Assembly: GCF_026652115.1 (NCBI RefSeq)
Contig: NZ_JAPPSQ010000006.1
Location: 62,001-126,000 of the forward strand
Direction: 5' to 3'
Source: Algoriphagus sp. PAP.12
GTDB lineage: Bacteria; Bacteroidota; Bacteroidia; Cytophagales; Cyclobacteriaceae
DNA: 64,000 nucleotides
Part shown: one piece after another, positions 15,493 through 24,903 of the stretch
Numbering within the stretch: position 1 is the stretch's first letter
How the letters are laid out: each line of letters opens with the position of its first letter
The notes under the pieces: model-generated
What the model saw: only the letters and a program-made list of their open reading frames with translations
Database searches by the model: none
Told to the model about the DNA's origin: nothing
Made by a program: the position numbers and the translations under genes

Positions 15493-16851
15493 ATGAAAAA
15501 ATACCTACTATTAGTTTTTGCATTTTTGACCATTTCCTTCGCTGGCAACGCGCAGGAAGTATTGCCTTTGACTTTAAGGGAATCATTGTCTTATTCTTTA
15601 GAGAATAACGTCAATGTCAAAAATGCCCAATTGGAAACAATGATTTCCAAAGCTACCGTAAAGGAAACCACTGCCACTGGTTTGCCTCAGATCACCGGAT
15701 CTTTTGGATTGAACTACAATCCATCCATTCCGGTGGTGTTCTTGCCTAATGAGCCGCCGTTTGGTGATCCAAGCATTCCTGGGGATGTGATTCCAGCTCG
15801 ATTCGGTCTGAGCTATTCCTCCAATCTGGGAGCTAATTTGACCCAGATGATTTTTGATGGTTCTTTCTTTGTGGGATTGAGAGCAGCGAAGACATACCGA
15901 CAATTGACTGATTTGGATTTGGTGAAAACTGAAAACGATGTCATTGAATCTGTAAAAAAAGCCTATTTCGGAGTTTTGGTCAATCAAGAAAGAATCAAAC
16001 TATCACAAGCAAACTTAGCTAGGATAGATTCATTGCTTGAAGAAACAAAAGCTTTGAACGAAGCGGGTTTTACAGAGAAGATTGATGTCTCTAGAATCCA
16101 AGTTCAGAGAAATAATACCTATACGCAACTGGAAAGAAGCTTGACAGCTTTGGAAGTGAGCAAGCAGATTCTTAAAATCCAGATGGGAATGCCGATGGAA
16201 TATGATGTAGAATTGACTGAAACCTTGCAAGAGTTAAATCCAAGAGAAGAACTCAATGCGCTTTTGGCTGAAGAGGGAATCGAAAGGGTAGAGGTAAGTC
16301 AATTGCAAACAAACCTTGAATTGACCCATTTGGATTTGAAAAACAATCAGGCCCAATACATGCCGACTATTGATTTCGTAGCGAATGCACAACGAGCAGG
16401 AGCAGGCAATTCAATGGATGCGGTATTTAATAAGCAAAACTGGTTCGGTTCATCCTTATTAGGTGTAAGTATGTCGATTCCGATTTTCGATGGATTATCA
16501 AAGAGTGCCAGAATCCAAAAGAACCGAATCCAAATGATGCAATTGGAAAACCAACGGTTTTTCCTAAATGAAAGCATCAAAAACGAGATTTACACTGCTA
16601 AGACCAATTTGAAAAATGACTTAAATATTCTTGAAGTCCAGCAGGAAAACCTGAATCTGGCTCAGGAGGTTTATGACATTGCGAAGATCAAATACAATGA
16701 AGGGGTTGGTTCAAATCTAGAAGTGGTAGAAGCAGATGCTGCTTTGATAGAAGCTGAAATCAATTATCTATCAGCGATGTATGATGGGCTAGTAGCTAAA
16801 GTAGACCTTGAAAAAGCATTGGGCCTTTTAAAAATCAATAATCTTAACTAA
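15493..16851 (+). CDS. TolC-like outer-membrane efflux protein
   Basis: A 452-residue outer-membrane efflux protein. The signal peptide is MKKYLLLVFAFLTISFAGNA, with cleavage before QEV. Two TolC-type repeats are seen: LTLRESLSYSLENNVNVKNA early, and the second half with LNLAQEVYDIAKIKYNEGVG and VVEADAALIEAEINYLSAMY. It should form the outer-membrane channel of the tripartite pump encoded next. An upstream in-frame ATG (15421) lies inside the TetR gene; ATG 15493 gives the clean signal peptide. Confidence 0.92.
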   Translation: MKKYLLLVFAFLTISFAGNAQEVLPLTLRESLSYSLENNVNVKNAQLETMISKATVKETTATGLPQITGSFGLNYNPSIPVVFLPNEPPFGDPSIPGDVIPARFGLSYSSNLGANLTQMIFDGSFFVGLRAAKTYRQLTDLDLVKTENDVIESVKKAYFGVLVNQERIKLSQANLARIDSLLEETKALNEAGFTEKIDVSRIQVQRNNTYTQLERSLTALEVSKQILKIQMGMPMEYDVELTETLQELNPREELNALLAEEGIERVEVSQLQTNLELTHLDLKNNQAQYMPTIDFVANAQRAGAGNSMDAVFNKQNWFGSSLLGVSMSIPIFDGLSKSARIQKNRIQMMQLENQRFFLNESIKNEIYTAKTNLKNDLNILEVQQENLNLAQEVYDIAKIKYNEGVGSNLEVVEADAALIEAEINYLSAMYDGLVAKVDLEKALGLLKINNLN

Positions 16852-16894
16852 TCCAACTTTTCCCGAAGGGGATAAAGAAAATATCTGAATAGAA

Positions 16895-18028
16895 ATGAAA
16901 GCAAGTTTAAAATTTTTACCAATAACCATCCTGATGCTTGTAGCCTTTGGATGTGCTTCAGATGAATCTGTGGAGGCAAAAAAAGCAAAATTGGAGGAGC
17001 TTCGTACGGAAGCATCCACTTTGCAGACTTCCATTCTTGAGTTGGAAGCTGAGATTGCCACTTTGGATCCAGAGTATGCCAAGCAAAATCAGAAAGCGAT
17101 TTTGATTACCACATCAAAAGCCAAAAAAGGAGAATTTGATCATTATGTAGAAGTCACTGGATCAGTTTTGTCCAAGAAAAACGTAATCATCAGTGCAGAA
17201 ACAGGTGGTCGAGTTCTGGAAGTTCCTGCCATTGAAGGCATGAGAGTGACTAGAGGTCAGGTATTGGCTAGAATCGATTCAGAGACGATTCAAAGAAATA
17301 TCGATGAGTTGCAGAACAACTTGGACTTGGCGACCACTTTGTATGAAAAGCAAAAGAGACTTTGGGATCAGGAGATTGGTACAGAAGTTCAATTCTTGGA
17401 AGCAAAAAACAGAAAAGAGGGACTGGAAAGAAGTCTGGCATCTTTGAAAACCCAATTGGATAAAACAGTGGTTGTCGCTCCTTTCAATGGAACTATCGAA
17501 ACTGTGCAGGTAAGATTGGGAGAATTGGTACAGCCAGGATCATCCATGTTCCAATTTGTCGGAGAGAGCGATTTGTTTATCGAAGCTGATATCTCTGAAT
17601 CTTACATCGGAGTGCTGAGCAAAGGAGATAGCGTGGATGTGTCTTTCCCATCAATCAATCAAGATTTGAAAACTAAGGTGAGTGCAGTCGGTGCCATTAT
17701 CAATCCTAACAACAGAACTTTCAAAGTAGAGGTTTTCCTTCCGAACCTTCCTCAAGTGAAACCAAATATGATTTCAGTGTTGAAGATCAAGGATTATGAA
17801 AACAAAAGTGCGGTCATCGTACCTGCATATTTGATCTTGAGTGATAACAAAGGAGATTATATCTACACGGTTGAAAATGGAATTTCCAAAAAGAATTATA
17901 TCAAGAGAGGTAGAACCTTCAACAATGAATCAGAGGTTTTGGAAGGTCTTCAGGGTACAGAAACTTTGGTTGACAAAGGTTTCCGTGAGGTAGGAGATAA
18001 TTTCAAGGTTAATATTTCACAACAATAA
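16895..18028 (+). CDS. RND efflux periplasmic adaptor (HlyD/MFP family)
   Basis: A 377-residue membrane-fusion lipoprotein: lipobox VAFGC (Cys20), coiled coil EAKKAKLEELRTEAS, a lipoyl-like half (VISAETGGRVLEVPAIEGMR), a second hairpin, then VVVAPFNGTIETVQVRLGEL and the beta-barrel (IEADISESYIGVLSKGDSVD). It links the inner-membrane RND pump to the TolC channel. It lies 43 bases after the TolC gene and 3 bases before the permease. Confidence 0.93.
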   Translation: MKASLKFLPITILMLVAFGCASDESVEAKKAKLEELRTEASTLQTSILELEAEIATLDPEYAKQNQKAILITTSKAKKGEFDHYVEVTGSVLSKKNVIISAETGGRVLEVPAIEGMRVTRGQVLARIDSETIQRNIDELQNNLDLATTLYEKQKRLWDQEIGTEVQFLEAKNRKEGLERSLASLKTQLDKTVVVAPFNGTIETVQVRLGELVQPGSSMFQFVGESDLFIEADISESYIGVLSKGDSVDVSFPSINQDLKTKVSAVGAIINPNNRTFKVEVFLPNLPQVKPNMISVLKIKDYENKSAVIVPAYLILSDNKGDYIYTVENGISKKNYIKRGRTFNNESEVLEGLQGTETLVDKGFREVGDNFKVNISQQ

Positions 18029-18031
18029 ATT

Positions 18032-21000
18032 ATGGCTGAGCAACCAAAATCTAAGCATATCAGGGAATTTGGACTGTCCAGTCTGAGTGTAGACAACTCT
18101 ACCTCAGTGGTGATTTTGACATTAATCATTACTGTGTTGGGATTGAGTGCCTACAGGACCATGCCCAAAGAGAGTTTTCCTGAAATCGTTATTCCTACGG
18201 TGTATGTAGGTACACCTTATCCAGGTAACTCACCGGTGGATATGGAAAACCTGATCACTCGTCCGATTGAAAAGGAACTGAAAGGCATGAATGATGTCAA
18301 AGACATTAATTCAACATCTGTTCAGGATTTTTCATCCATCATCATTGAGTTTAACCCGGGAGTGGAAATCTCCAAAGCGATTCAGGATGTAAAGGACGCA
18401 GTAGATAAAGCTAAAAGTGAGCTGCCGACAGATTTGGATCAGGATCCGAATGTCTTGGAGGTAAATACTTCGGATTTCCCGATTATGAATGTGAATATTT
18501 CGGGCGATTACTCGGAGACAGAGCTGAAGAAATTTGGAGAATACCTGGAGGATGAGATCGAGAAGCTTTCAGAAATCTCCAAGGCTGACTTGGCAGGTAC
18601 TGTAGAGCGAGAAATCCAGATCAATGTGGATCCCTATAAGATGGAAGCTACCGGAGTGACTTTCGGAGATATCTCAGGGGCTGTCCAGGCAGAAAATGTG
18701 ACTATTTCCGGCGGTAATATCCGAGCTGGTGATTATACTAGAACACTTCGTGTGGATGGAGAATTTTCTGATCCCTATGACTTATTGAATATCATTGTCA
18801 AAACTGACAATCAGAAAATAGTTTATCTACGTGATGTGGCAGTGGTGGATGACACTTATAAGGAAAGGTCATCATATGCAAGAAGTAAGAATCTTCCGGT
18901 AGTCACTATCAATGTGACCAAAAGATCCGGTGAAAACCTGTTGATTGCAGCGGATAAAATCAAGGAAATCATTGATAAAACCAAAGCCAATCGATTCCCT
19001 TCTGATTTGGAGATTACTATTACCAATGATCAATCCAAACAAACAAGACTACAGGTAAGTGATTTGGAAAACTCCATCATTTTTGGGGTGATTCTGGTGG
19101 TGTTGGTATTGATGTTCTTCCTAGGATTTAGAAATGCACTGTTTGTTGGGATCGCGATTCCACTTTCTATGTTTATCTCCTTCCTGATCTTGAATGCATT
19201 AGGTATATCACTTAACCTGATGGTATTGTTCTCATTGATCCTTGCACTGGGGATGTTGGTGGATAATGGTATCGTGGTCGTAGAAAATATCTACCGATTG
19301 ATGTCTGAAGGAAAGTCAGCAATTGAGGCTGCGAAAGAAGGTGTGGGTGAAGTGGCTTGGCCAATTATTACTTCTACAGCAACTACCTTGGCGGCATTCT
19401 TACCATTGGCTTTCTGGGATGATATCGTAGGGGAGTTTATGAAGTTCCTTCCGATCACCTTGATCATTGTATTGTCCTCGTCTCTTTTTGTTGCTTTGGT
19501 AATCAACCCGGTGTTGACTGCCATGTACATGAAAGTGGAGGATGTGACAAAGGACAAGCCGAAGCAAAAATCTATTATTGTTGCAGGTATTTTGTTAGTG
19601 CTTTCTACCATTCTATATCTGATGGGATGGACCGCTATGGGTTCCTTGATGCTGATTGCCTGTGTATTGACCTTGTTCAATGTTTTTGCATTGAGAAAAG
19701 CAATCCGCTGGTTCCAGACTGTATTGTTGGTGAAATTGGAGAATTGGTATGAGGGGACTTTGACATATGCTTTAGATGGAAAAAGACCCTATGCTTTCTT
19801 TGGAGGGACTATTTTGCTTTTGTTCTTTTCGGTGGCTTTGTTGGGTATAAGAGCGCCAAAAATTCTCTTTTTCCCAGATAATCAGCCTCAATTGATTAAT
19901 GTCTTTGTAGAATTCCCTATCGGTACCGATATCGAAGCGACAAATGCTTTTGTAGACCAAATGGAAGATGAAGTTTGGGCAACTTTGACTCCGTACCATT
20001 CGATCATCGAATCCATGATTACGCAGGTTGGAGAAGGAACTGGTGATCCATTGGAAGGTCCAAGCAATCAAGCTACTCCTCATAAAGCTAAAATTACCAT
20101 TGGTTTTGTGGATTACATTGATCGTCAAGGTGCCAATACCAATGAAGTGATGGAAGATATCCGTGATTTGGTGGAGAAATATCCAGGTGTTCAAATCACT
20201 GTCAATAAGCAGCGAAACGGACCTCCTGTTGGAAAAGCCGTTAATATAGAATTCATCGGAGAAGATTATGAGCAGTTGATTGCTTTTGTAAATCAGACCA
20301 AAGAATATCTCGATAAACAAAATGTTGCCGGGGTAGAGGAGTTGAAATCTGACTTGTCTTTGGGTAGTCCAGAAGTGATTTTGAATATTGATCGTGAGAA
20401 GGCCAGAAGATTTGGACTTTCTACTTCCAATATCGCTACTGAGATGAGAACAGCTCTTTTTGGATTGGAAGTTTCCAAATACAAAGAAGGAGAAGATGAT
20501 TACCCGATTCAGTTGAGATTGATGGAGAATTATCGCTATGATATCAACACTTTGATCAATAAGAAAATTGGATTCAGAGATAAGTTTGGAACCAAAAGAG
20601 AAGTACCTATTTCGGCAGTAGCTGATGTACAATACGGATCTACTTATGGTTCTGTGAAAAGAAAGGACTTGGAGAAAGTGATCACCGTTGCTTCTAATGT
20701 TTTGGAAGGGTATAATCCAACAGAGATTAATGCTCAGCTTAAAAATCTGATGGCTACCTATGAAATCCCGGATGGAATCCAGGTGAAGTTTACTGGTGAG
20801 CAAGAGGAGCAGGCCAAGTCACAAGCTTTCTTGATGAGAGCATTGGCGATTGCAGTCTCCATGATCTTCTTGATTATCGTTGCTCAGTTTAACTCTGTAA
20901 CCACTCCATTTATTATCATGGCTTCCGTAGTCTTGAGTACGATTGGGGTATTCTTGGGATTGGTTATTTTCAATATGGACTTTGTGGTGATCATGACCGG

Positions 21001-21436
21001 TATCGGAATTATCTCTCTGGCAGGGGTCGTGGTGAATAATGCGATCGTATTGATTGATTATACCAATCTAGTGAGAAGCAGAAAAAGGGAAGAGTTGGGA
21101 ATTGGAGAAAATGATGTGCTTTCTTATACTGATTTGGTAGGAAGTATCGTTGAATCTGGAAAGACTCGTCTTCGTCCGGTATTGCTTACGGCGATCACCA
21201 CAGTGTTAGGTTTGATCCCATTGGCAATCGGTATGAATATAAATTTCGGAACTCTTTTGAGTTCTTTTGATCCGCAATTCTACGTAGGTGGGGATAACGC
21301 AGATTTCTGGGGCCCGATGGCTTGGACAGTGATTTTCGGGTTAACCTTTGCGACCTTCCTTACGTTAGTGATCGTACCAGTCATGTATTTACTGGCAGAC
21401 AAGCTGAATATGAAGCTTCGTAAAGTCAAAGCATGA
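18032..21436 (+). CDS. RND-family efflux permease (AcrB/MexB type)
   Basis: A 1134-residue inner-membrane pump with the classic duplicated layout: TM1 at about residues 25-45, a large periplasmic loop (YPGNSPVDMENLITRPIEKE), a TM2-6 block including GMLVDNGIVVVENIYRLMSE (TM4 Asp pair region), a second periplasmic loop, and TM8-12 with GVVVNNAIVLIDYTN. It is a proton-driven exporter of drugs or other amphiphiles; substrates are unknown. Slightly longer than AcrB because of an extra hydrophobic stretch between TM6 and TM7 (about residues 510-555). It is the last gene of the pump operon, followed by a terminator. Confidence 0.95.
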   Translation: MAEQPKSKHIREFGLSSLSVDNSTSVVILTLIITVLGLSAYRTMPKESFPEIVIPTVYVGTPYPGNSPVDMENLITRPIEKELKGMNDVKDINSTSVQDFSSIIIEFNPGVEISKAIQDVKDAVDKAKSELPTDLDQDPNVLEVNTSDFPIMNVNISGDYSETELKKFGEYLEDEIEKLSEISKADLAGTVEREIQINVDPYKMEATGVTFGDISGAVQAENVTISGGNIRAGDYTRTLRVDGEFSDPYDLLNIIVKTDNQKIVYLRDVAVVDDTYKERSSYARSKNLPVVTINVTKRSGENLLIAADKIKEIIDKTKANRFPSDLEITITNDQSKQTRLQVSDLENSIIFGVILVVLVLMFFLGFRNALFVGIAIPLSMFISFLILNALGISLNLMVLFSLILALGMLVDNGIVVVENIYRLMSEGKSAIEAAKEGVGEVAWPIITSTATTLAAFLPLAFWDDIVGEFMKFLPITLIIVLSSSLFVALVINPVLTAMYMKVEDVTKDKPKQKSIIVAGILLVLSTILYLMGWTAMGSLMLIACVLTLFNVFALRKAIRWFQTVLLVKLENWYEGTLTYALDGKRPYAFFGGTILLLFFSVALLGIRAPKILFFPDNQPQLINVFVEFPIGTDIEATNAFVDQMEDEVWATLTPYHSIIESMITQVGEGTGDPLEGPSNQATPHKAKITIGFVDYIDRQGANTNEVMEDIRDLVEKYPGVQITVNKQRNGPPVGKAVNIEFIGEDYEQLIAFVNQTKEYLDKQNVAGVEELKSDLSLGSPEVILNIDREKARRFGLSTSNIATEMRTALFGLEVSKYKEGEDDYPIQLRLMENYRYDINTLINKKIGFRDKFGTKREVPISAVADVQYGSTYGSVKRKDLEKVITVASNVLEGYNPTEINAQLKNLMATYEIPDGIQVKFTGEQEEQAKSQAFLMRALAIAVSMIFLIIVAQFNSVTTPFIIMASVVLSTIGVFLGLVIFNMDFVVIMTGIGIISLAGVVVNNAIVLIDYTNLVRSRKREELGIGENDVLSYTDLVGSIVESGKTRLRPVLLTAITTVLGLIPLAIGMNINFGTLLSSFDPQFYVGGDNADFWGPMAWTVIFGLTFATFLTLVIVPVMYLLADKLNMKLRKVKA

Positions 21437-21463
21437 TTGATTTAAGGTTGGTGGTTTTTTTTG

Positions 21464-21500
21464 AACAAACCTCCGGGACTATGTCTCGGAGGTTTTTACT
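21464..21500 (+). terminator. Terminator of the efflux operon
   Basis: AACCTCCG, an 11-base loop and CGGAGGTT followed by TTTACTTTT, 27 bases after the permease stop. Confidence 0.8.
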
Positions 21501-21559
21501 TTTAAAAGGGGTTGGTTTTTAGTTAATTAAGGTTAAAGAATAAAGTGTTCATGCTATTC

Positions 21560-21586
21560 GAGATCCCGAAATGCGGGAATAATCTC
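21560..21586. repeat. GAGATCCCG palindromic repeat, copy 1
   Basis: GAGATCCCG, AAATG, CGGGAATAATCTC: a stem with a 4-base bulge. A second copy lies 110 bases on. It sits in the 557-base gap 21437-21993, which holds no gene. Confidence 0.6.
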
Positions 21587-21697
21587 AAACTATTATTACT
21601 CTTTTACTTGTTCTTTTGTCTTTATCCCCCCGCCGCACCGAAAGATTAGAGCTATCTTCAAAATTTTAAAAATGTGGAATTTTGATTCTTGCTGTTC

Positions 21698-21726
21698 GAG
21701 ATCCCGATAGCTACGGGAGCAATCTC
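21698..21726. repeat. GAGATCCCG palindromic repeat, copy 2
   Basis: GAGATCCCG, ATAGCTA, CGGGAGCAATCTC: the same plan as copy 1 at 21560, and in the same orientation. Both copies are flanked by TTCG on the left and AAAC on the right. Confidence 0.6.
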
Positions 21727-21748
21727 AAACCTTTCGAATTTACGTATT

Positions 21749-21801
21749 CTCCTCGGCACTTAGTCTAGAGGTTAATTTAGATCTAGTGGCCGAGGGGAGA
21801 G
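21749..21801. repeat. Long imperfect hairpin in the efflux-ssb spacer
   Basis: CTCCTCGGCACT and AGTGGCCGAGGGGAG are imperfect inverted arms that continue inward through a CTAGA/TCTAG pairing. No T-run follows, so it is not an obvious terminator. Function unknown. Confidence 0.45.
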
Positions 21802-21993
21802 GGTTTGTTCTTTTTTCCAAAGGTTGCACCCAGGGTTATTTTTGTTTAGCAAATTCAGGGCGATTCATATTCTAAGTGCAAGTCCTACTCACCAATCTCT
21901 CAACATCCTTGATCTGAATCTAAGCATCCAAAAAAGCACAAGCCATATGACTTGCGCTTTAGGTGTATAAGGAGTTCAATAGAACTTATTTTA

Positions 21994-22383
21994 TTAGAAT
22001 GGAAGGTCATCTTCGTCATTCAAGGCAGAGTTGGATTCGGATTTGCCTTTGGGAGTACCCAGAAGCAAAAATTCGTGCACCACGATCTCTGTGATATATT
22101 TTTTAACTCCATCCTTGTCGGTATAATCTCTATTGGAGATTTTTCCTTCGACTGCGATTTCAGAACCTTTATCTGTGTACTTTTCAAGGATCTCAGCCTG
22201 CTTTCCCCAGATGACCAAGTGATGCCAGGTGGTATCTGTGATCTTATCTCCTTGGGCATTTCTATAGGTTTCATTAGTTGCCAGATTTACCTTACCCATG
22301 ATTCTTCCGGACTCAAAGGTTTTTACTTCGATTTTGTCACCCATACGTCCGATTAGCTGTACTTTGTTTCTTAGCGCATTCAT
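21994..22383 (-). CDS. ssb: Single-stranded DNA-binding protein
   Basis: A 129-residue SSB. An OB-fold starts at residue 3 (NALRNKVQLIGRMGD); TWHHLVIWGKQAEILEKY holds the aromatic DNA-binding residues, and VEGKISNRDYTDKDGVKKYI completes the fold. The tail ends in DEDDLPF, the acidic partner-binding tip. It coats single-stranded DNA in replication and repair. The 258 bases upstream (22384-22641) hold an inverted TATCCGA/TCGGATA pair at about 22494-22527 but no gene. Confidence 0.95.
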   Translation of the reverse strand: MNALRNKVQLIGRMGDKIEVKTFESGRIMGKVNLATNETYRNAQGDKITDTTWHHLVIWGKQAEILEKYTDKGSEIAVEGKISNRDYTDKDGVKKYITEIVVHEFLLLGTPKGKSESNSALNDEDDLPF

Positions 22384-22641
22384 AATAATTATTGTTTAAG
22401 TAAGAATTTGATTTTTCGTTTTCGCCAGAGGAAAAACTTGATGATCCAAAGTTCAGGGGAGGAGCAAAGATTAGTCGGTGAATAGTCGACAGTATCCGAT
22501 AGTAGTCGTTTGTTGTCGGATAATCTTTGATTTTGGGCTACTAAGCAAGGGTAATAAAAAAGAAAAAGAATGGTAGATTTAAGAAGGTAGAGTTTATACC
22601 TGAGTGGCAATAATTATGAAGAACTATAAAATCATCATAAA

Positions 22642-23130
22642 ATGAAAAATCTATTACTAATACTTTTGACCTTAATTTTGATTTCTTGTAATGAAAAAAA
22701 CAATCAGCCGGATTTAAAATCAACAGATACGGACAAAATTGATATACAAGCTGAATTAGAATCTATTGAAGAAACCCGAACTGCTTTTCAGCTCGCAATA
22801 AAAGAAAAAAGATATGGTGACTTAAAGCAATACTCAACATCTGATTTTAAAGCTGTTTCTCCAGGAAGTGAGGATTGGTTGGAATACAAAAGGATTCGTG
22901 AAAAACCAATGGGACAATTCAGCTATGACAGCATAAGAATGAGACCTCAAGAAACAATTATTGCTAGTGACACTATTGCTTATGACTTCGGAACAAGTTC
23001 AGTTTACTATACTAATGCCGAAGGAGAACCCATAGAATTATAGGATACTTTTCTTGTCATACTCAAAAAGGACAAAAATGATGGTAAATGGAAAATACAC
23101 AGAGAAGTTGCATCTGCTATTGTGGAATAA
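22642..23130 (+). pseudogene. DUF4440/SnoaL-like lipoprotein with an in-frame TAG
   Basis: The frame from ATG 22642 encodes a lipoprotein (ILISC lipobox, Cys16) with an NTF2-like DUF4440 fold: an EETRTAFQLAIKEKRYGDL helix and YSTSDFKAVSPGS. It stops at TAG 23041-23043 after GEPIEL, yet the same frame continues without a break as DTFLVILKKDKNDGKWKIHR to TAA 23128-23130. That is exactly the last strands of the fold. One nonsense change therefore splits an otherwise complete 162-codon gene. It is either a recent pseudogene or a sequencing error. Confidence 0.75.
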
Positions 23131-23284
23131 ATAGAAAAACCATTGCCAACAAAAAATAAAATGCAAGCGGGGTCTTGGCAATTCCCAGTGCCTCTGTTTT
23201 TAACCATAAATTTCGTTACTGTGGACTCGACTTTGTCTTCGTCTCCCGCTCGAAATTTTATTCAGCCGTCGTGCTACAGCCAAA

Positions 23285-23380
23285 AACGAGAGTAAGATTT
23301 ACCTCTTAGTATCAAACGAGAGTAAATAATTGTTGTTTTTACTCTCGAATAGCAATCAAGTGTAAAGTTTACTCTCGTTA
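23285..23380. promoter_or_regulatory. Four-copy ACGAGAGTAAA operator array upstream of a Fic stump
   Basis: AACGAGAGTAA at 23285 and AAACGAGAGTAAA at 23314 face TTTACTCTCGAA at 23338 and GTTTACTCTCGTT at 23368. The array is symmetric, with copy spacing of 24-30 bases, and the last copy touches the start ATG of the Fic fragment. This layout suggests dimer binding sites that repress the following gene. The rest of 23131-23284 shows no gene. Confidence 0.6.
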
Positions 23381-23517
23381 TGAACTTCTTAGATAAGACC
23401 GAACCATTTAATGACTTACCTCAACTTCCACCTAAAGCAGATTTAGAAACGAAGGAAATTCTAATTAAGACAATTACGGCTAGTAGAGCCCAAGCTCAAC
23501 TCAATGTTATTTTGTAA
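23380..23517 (+). pseudogene. Fic-family protein, N-terminal stump
   Basis: The 45-residue frame MNFLDKTEPFNDLPQLPPKA then TKEILIKTITASRAQAQLN is the start of the Fic N-terminal domain of Bacteroidota Fic/DOC AMP-transferases (normally about 370 residues). It is cut by a stop right after AQLNVIL, and the HPFxxGNG catalytic part is absent from the window. The upstream operator array survives intact. Confidence 0.75.
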
Positions 23518-23593
23518 AACCAAACAATAACAGACTACAAGAAAACGGATAAGAAAGTAAATACTCAATTTTAAAAAACTAAAAGAAATCAAA

Positions 23594-23953
23594 ATGGAAA
23601 AAGTAAACCTTGAACAAAAATTTCAACTTTTTACTGAACATTGGTCTCCCAAAATAGTAGGCGAACTCAATGGACAGCACGTAAAACTTGCCAAGCTCAA
23701 AGGCGAGTTTGTTTGGCACAAACATGACCACGAAGACGAACTCTTTTTTGTAGTCAAGGGAAATTTCAAAATGGAATATAGAGACAAAACAGTAATTGTA
23801 AATGAAAATGAATTTTTGATAGTGCCAAAAGGTGTTGAACACAAACCCGTTGCAGACGAAGAAGTATGGGTTATGCTTTTTGAACCTGCAACAACTTTGA
23901 ATACAGGCGACACAGAAAACGAATTGACAAAGCACATATTGGACAGAATATAA
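23594..23953 (+). CDS. Small cupin-domain protein
   Basis: A 119-residue single cupin. FVWHKHDHEDELFFVVKGNF is motif 1 (three metal-ligand His and a Glu), and FLIVPKGVEHKPVADEE is motif 2 with the fourth His. No signal peptide. Such cupins bind a metal and act as small enzymes or sensors; the substrate is unknown. It lies between two broken genes but is itself intact. Confidence 0.85.
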   Translation: MEKVNLEQKFQLFTEHWSPKIVGELNGQHVKLAKLKGEFVWHKHDHEDELFFVVKGNFKMEYRDKTVIVNENEFLIVPKGVEHKPVADEEVWVMLFEPATTLNTGDTENELTKHILDRI

Positions 23954-23990
23954 AATCAAGTGCACAAATGCTTTTCCGATATTTTATTCC

Positions 23991-24422
23991 ATGAAAAAAA
24001 CATCGCTTCTTTTCCTGCTTTTTACAATTTCATCTCTGGCTTTTAGCCAAACTGAAGGATCTGAAACTCATTCGATAGGCTTAAAACGTACAAAATGTCT
24101 TTCCTTGGAGACTAATTTCACCACCTCAGGAATGGTCAATTGTGAAATTACTGCCAGACAAGAATGGGATAAGGAAATGAATAAGTATTACCAATTGCTC
24201 ATGAGTTTGCTCGACTCGGCAGGGAAAGAAAAGCTTAAGATCGCTCAAAGGCAATGGATAGAGTTTCGTGATAAAGAGTTTGAGATTATAAACGAACTAT
24301 ACCTTGGACAAATGTAAGGAACAATGTGGATCGTGATTGCTGCAGGACGAAAGACAGATATTGTGAGAGATAGAGTGGGGCAATTGGCGGGGTATTATGA
24401 TTCAATAAAAATGGATGAGTAA
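23991..24422 (+). pseudogene. DUF1311 (LprI-like) secreted protein with an in-frame TAA
   Basis: The frame from ATG 23991 has a signal peptide (MKKTSLLFLLFTISSLAFS) and a DUF1311 core with two Cys: KCLSLETNFTTSGMVNCEI, then WDKEMNKYYQLLMSLL and IAQRQWIEFRDKEFE. It ends at TAA 24315-24317 after YLGQM. The same frame then reads GTMWIVIAAGRKTDIVRDRV to a stop at 24420-24422, which is the expected DUF1311 end. A single nonsense codon interrupts a full-length gene of 143 codons. LprI-like proteins can inhibit lysozyme; that role is inferred only from the family. Confidence 0.7.
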
Positions 24423-24501
24423 ATTAGAGAGGTTCGTTTAAAAGTTGGTTCCTCATCAAGTTTTAGCCTGATTTCAAGTTTTTACCAAATCATTTATTTC
24501 T

Positions 24502-24903
24502 ATGGAGTACATCACCCAGGCTGTTTCTTATTCCAAAAAAGAGGCTTCTTTTCAGGTCAAAGAGTCTGAGATAAGTTTTGGGATTACACCAGAGAAAGCC
24601 GATACCTTGCCAAATCCTGCTGAACTGTTTTTGGGTTCTCTTTCCGCCTGTATTTTAAAGAATGTAGAGCGGTTTTCTCAGTTGATGAATTTTGAATACG
24701 AAAAAGCTGAAATTACCGTAAAAGGAATCAGGCTTGAAAAACCTCCCCGAATGGATGAAATTCAATATGAATTGAACGTCTATAGTTCAGATGAAAAGCT
24801 GAATATAGATTTACTAAAAAGAAATATTGAGAATTTTGGGACCATTTTTAATACCGTGAAATCATCCTGCTCAATTTCTGGAATCATAACCAAAACAAGT
24901 TGA
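24502..24903 (+). CDS. OsmC-family protein
   Basis: A 133-residue OsmC/Ohr-like protein: PAELFLGSLSACILKNVERF carries the first Cys, and KSSCSISGII the second near the C-terminus. These two cysteines reduce organic hydroperoxides in characterised members. Cytoplasmic, no signal. It stands alone with ATG 24502. Confidence 0.85.
   Translation: MEYITQAVSYSKKEASFQVKESEISFGITPEKADTLPNPAELFLGSLSACILKNVERFSQLMNFEYEKAEITVKGIRLEKPPRMDEIQYELNVYSSDEKLNIDLLKRNIENFGTIFNTVKSSCSISGIITKTS

Noticed and set aside
19772..20803. 343-codon minus-strand frame
   Set aside because: Antisense to the RND permease; low-complexity Ser/Ile-rich translation.
23285..23380. CRISPR array
   Set aside because: Only four short units of 11-13 bases, two inverted; fits operators, not repeats with spacers.
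23041..24317. Recoded stop codons (TAG 23041, TAA 24315) as programmed readthrough
   Set aside because: Two different stops, no selenocysteine or pyrrolysine context seen; gene decay or sequencing error is simpler.
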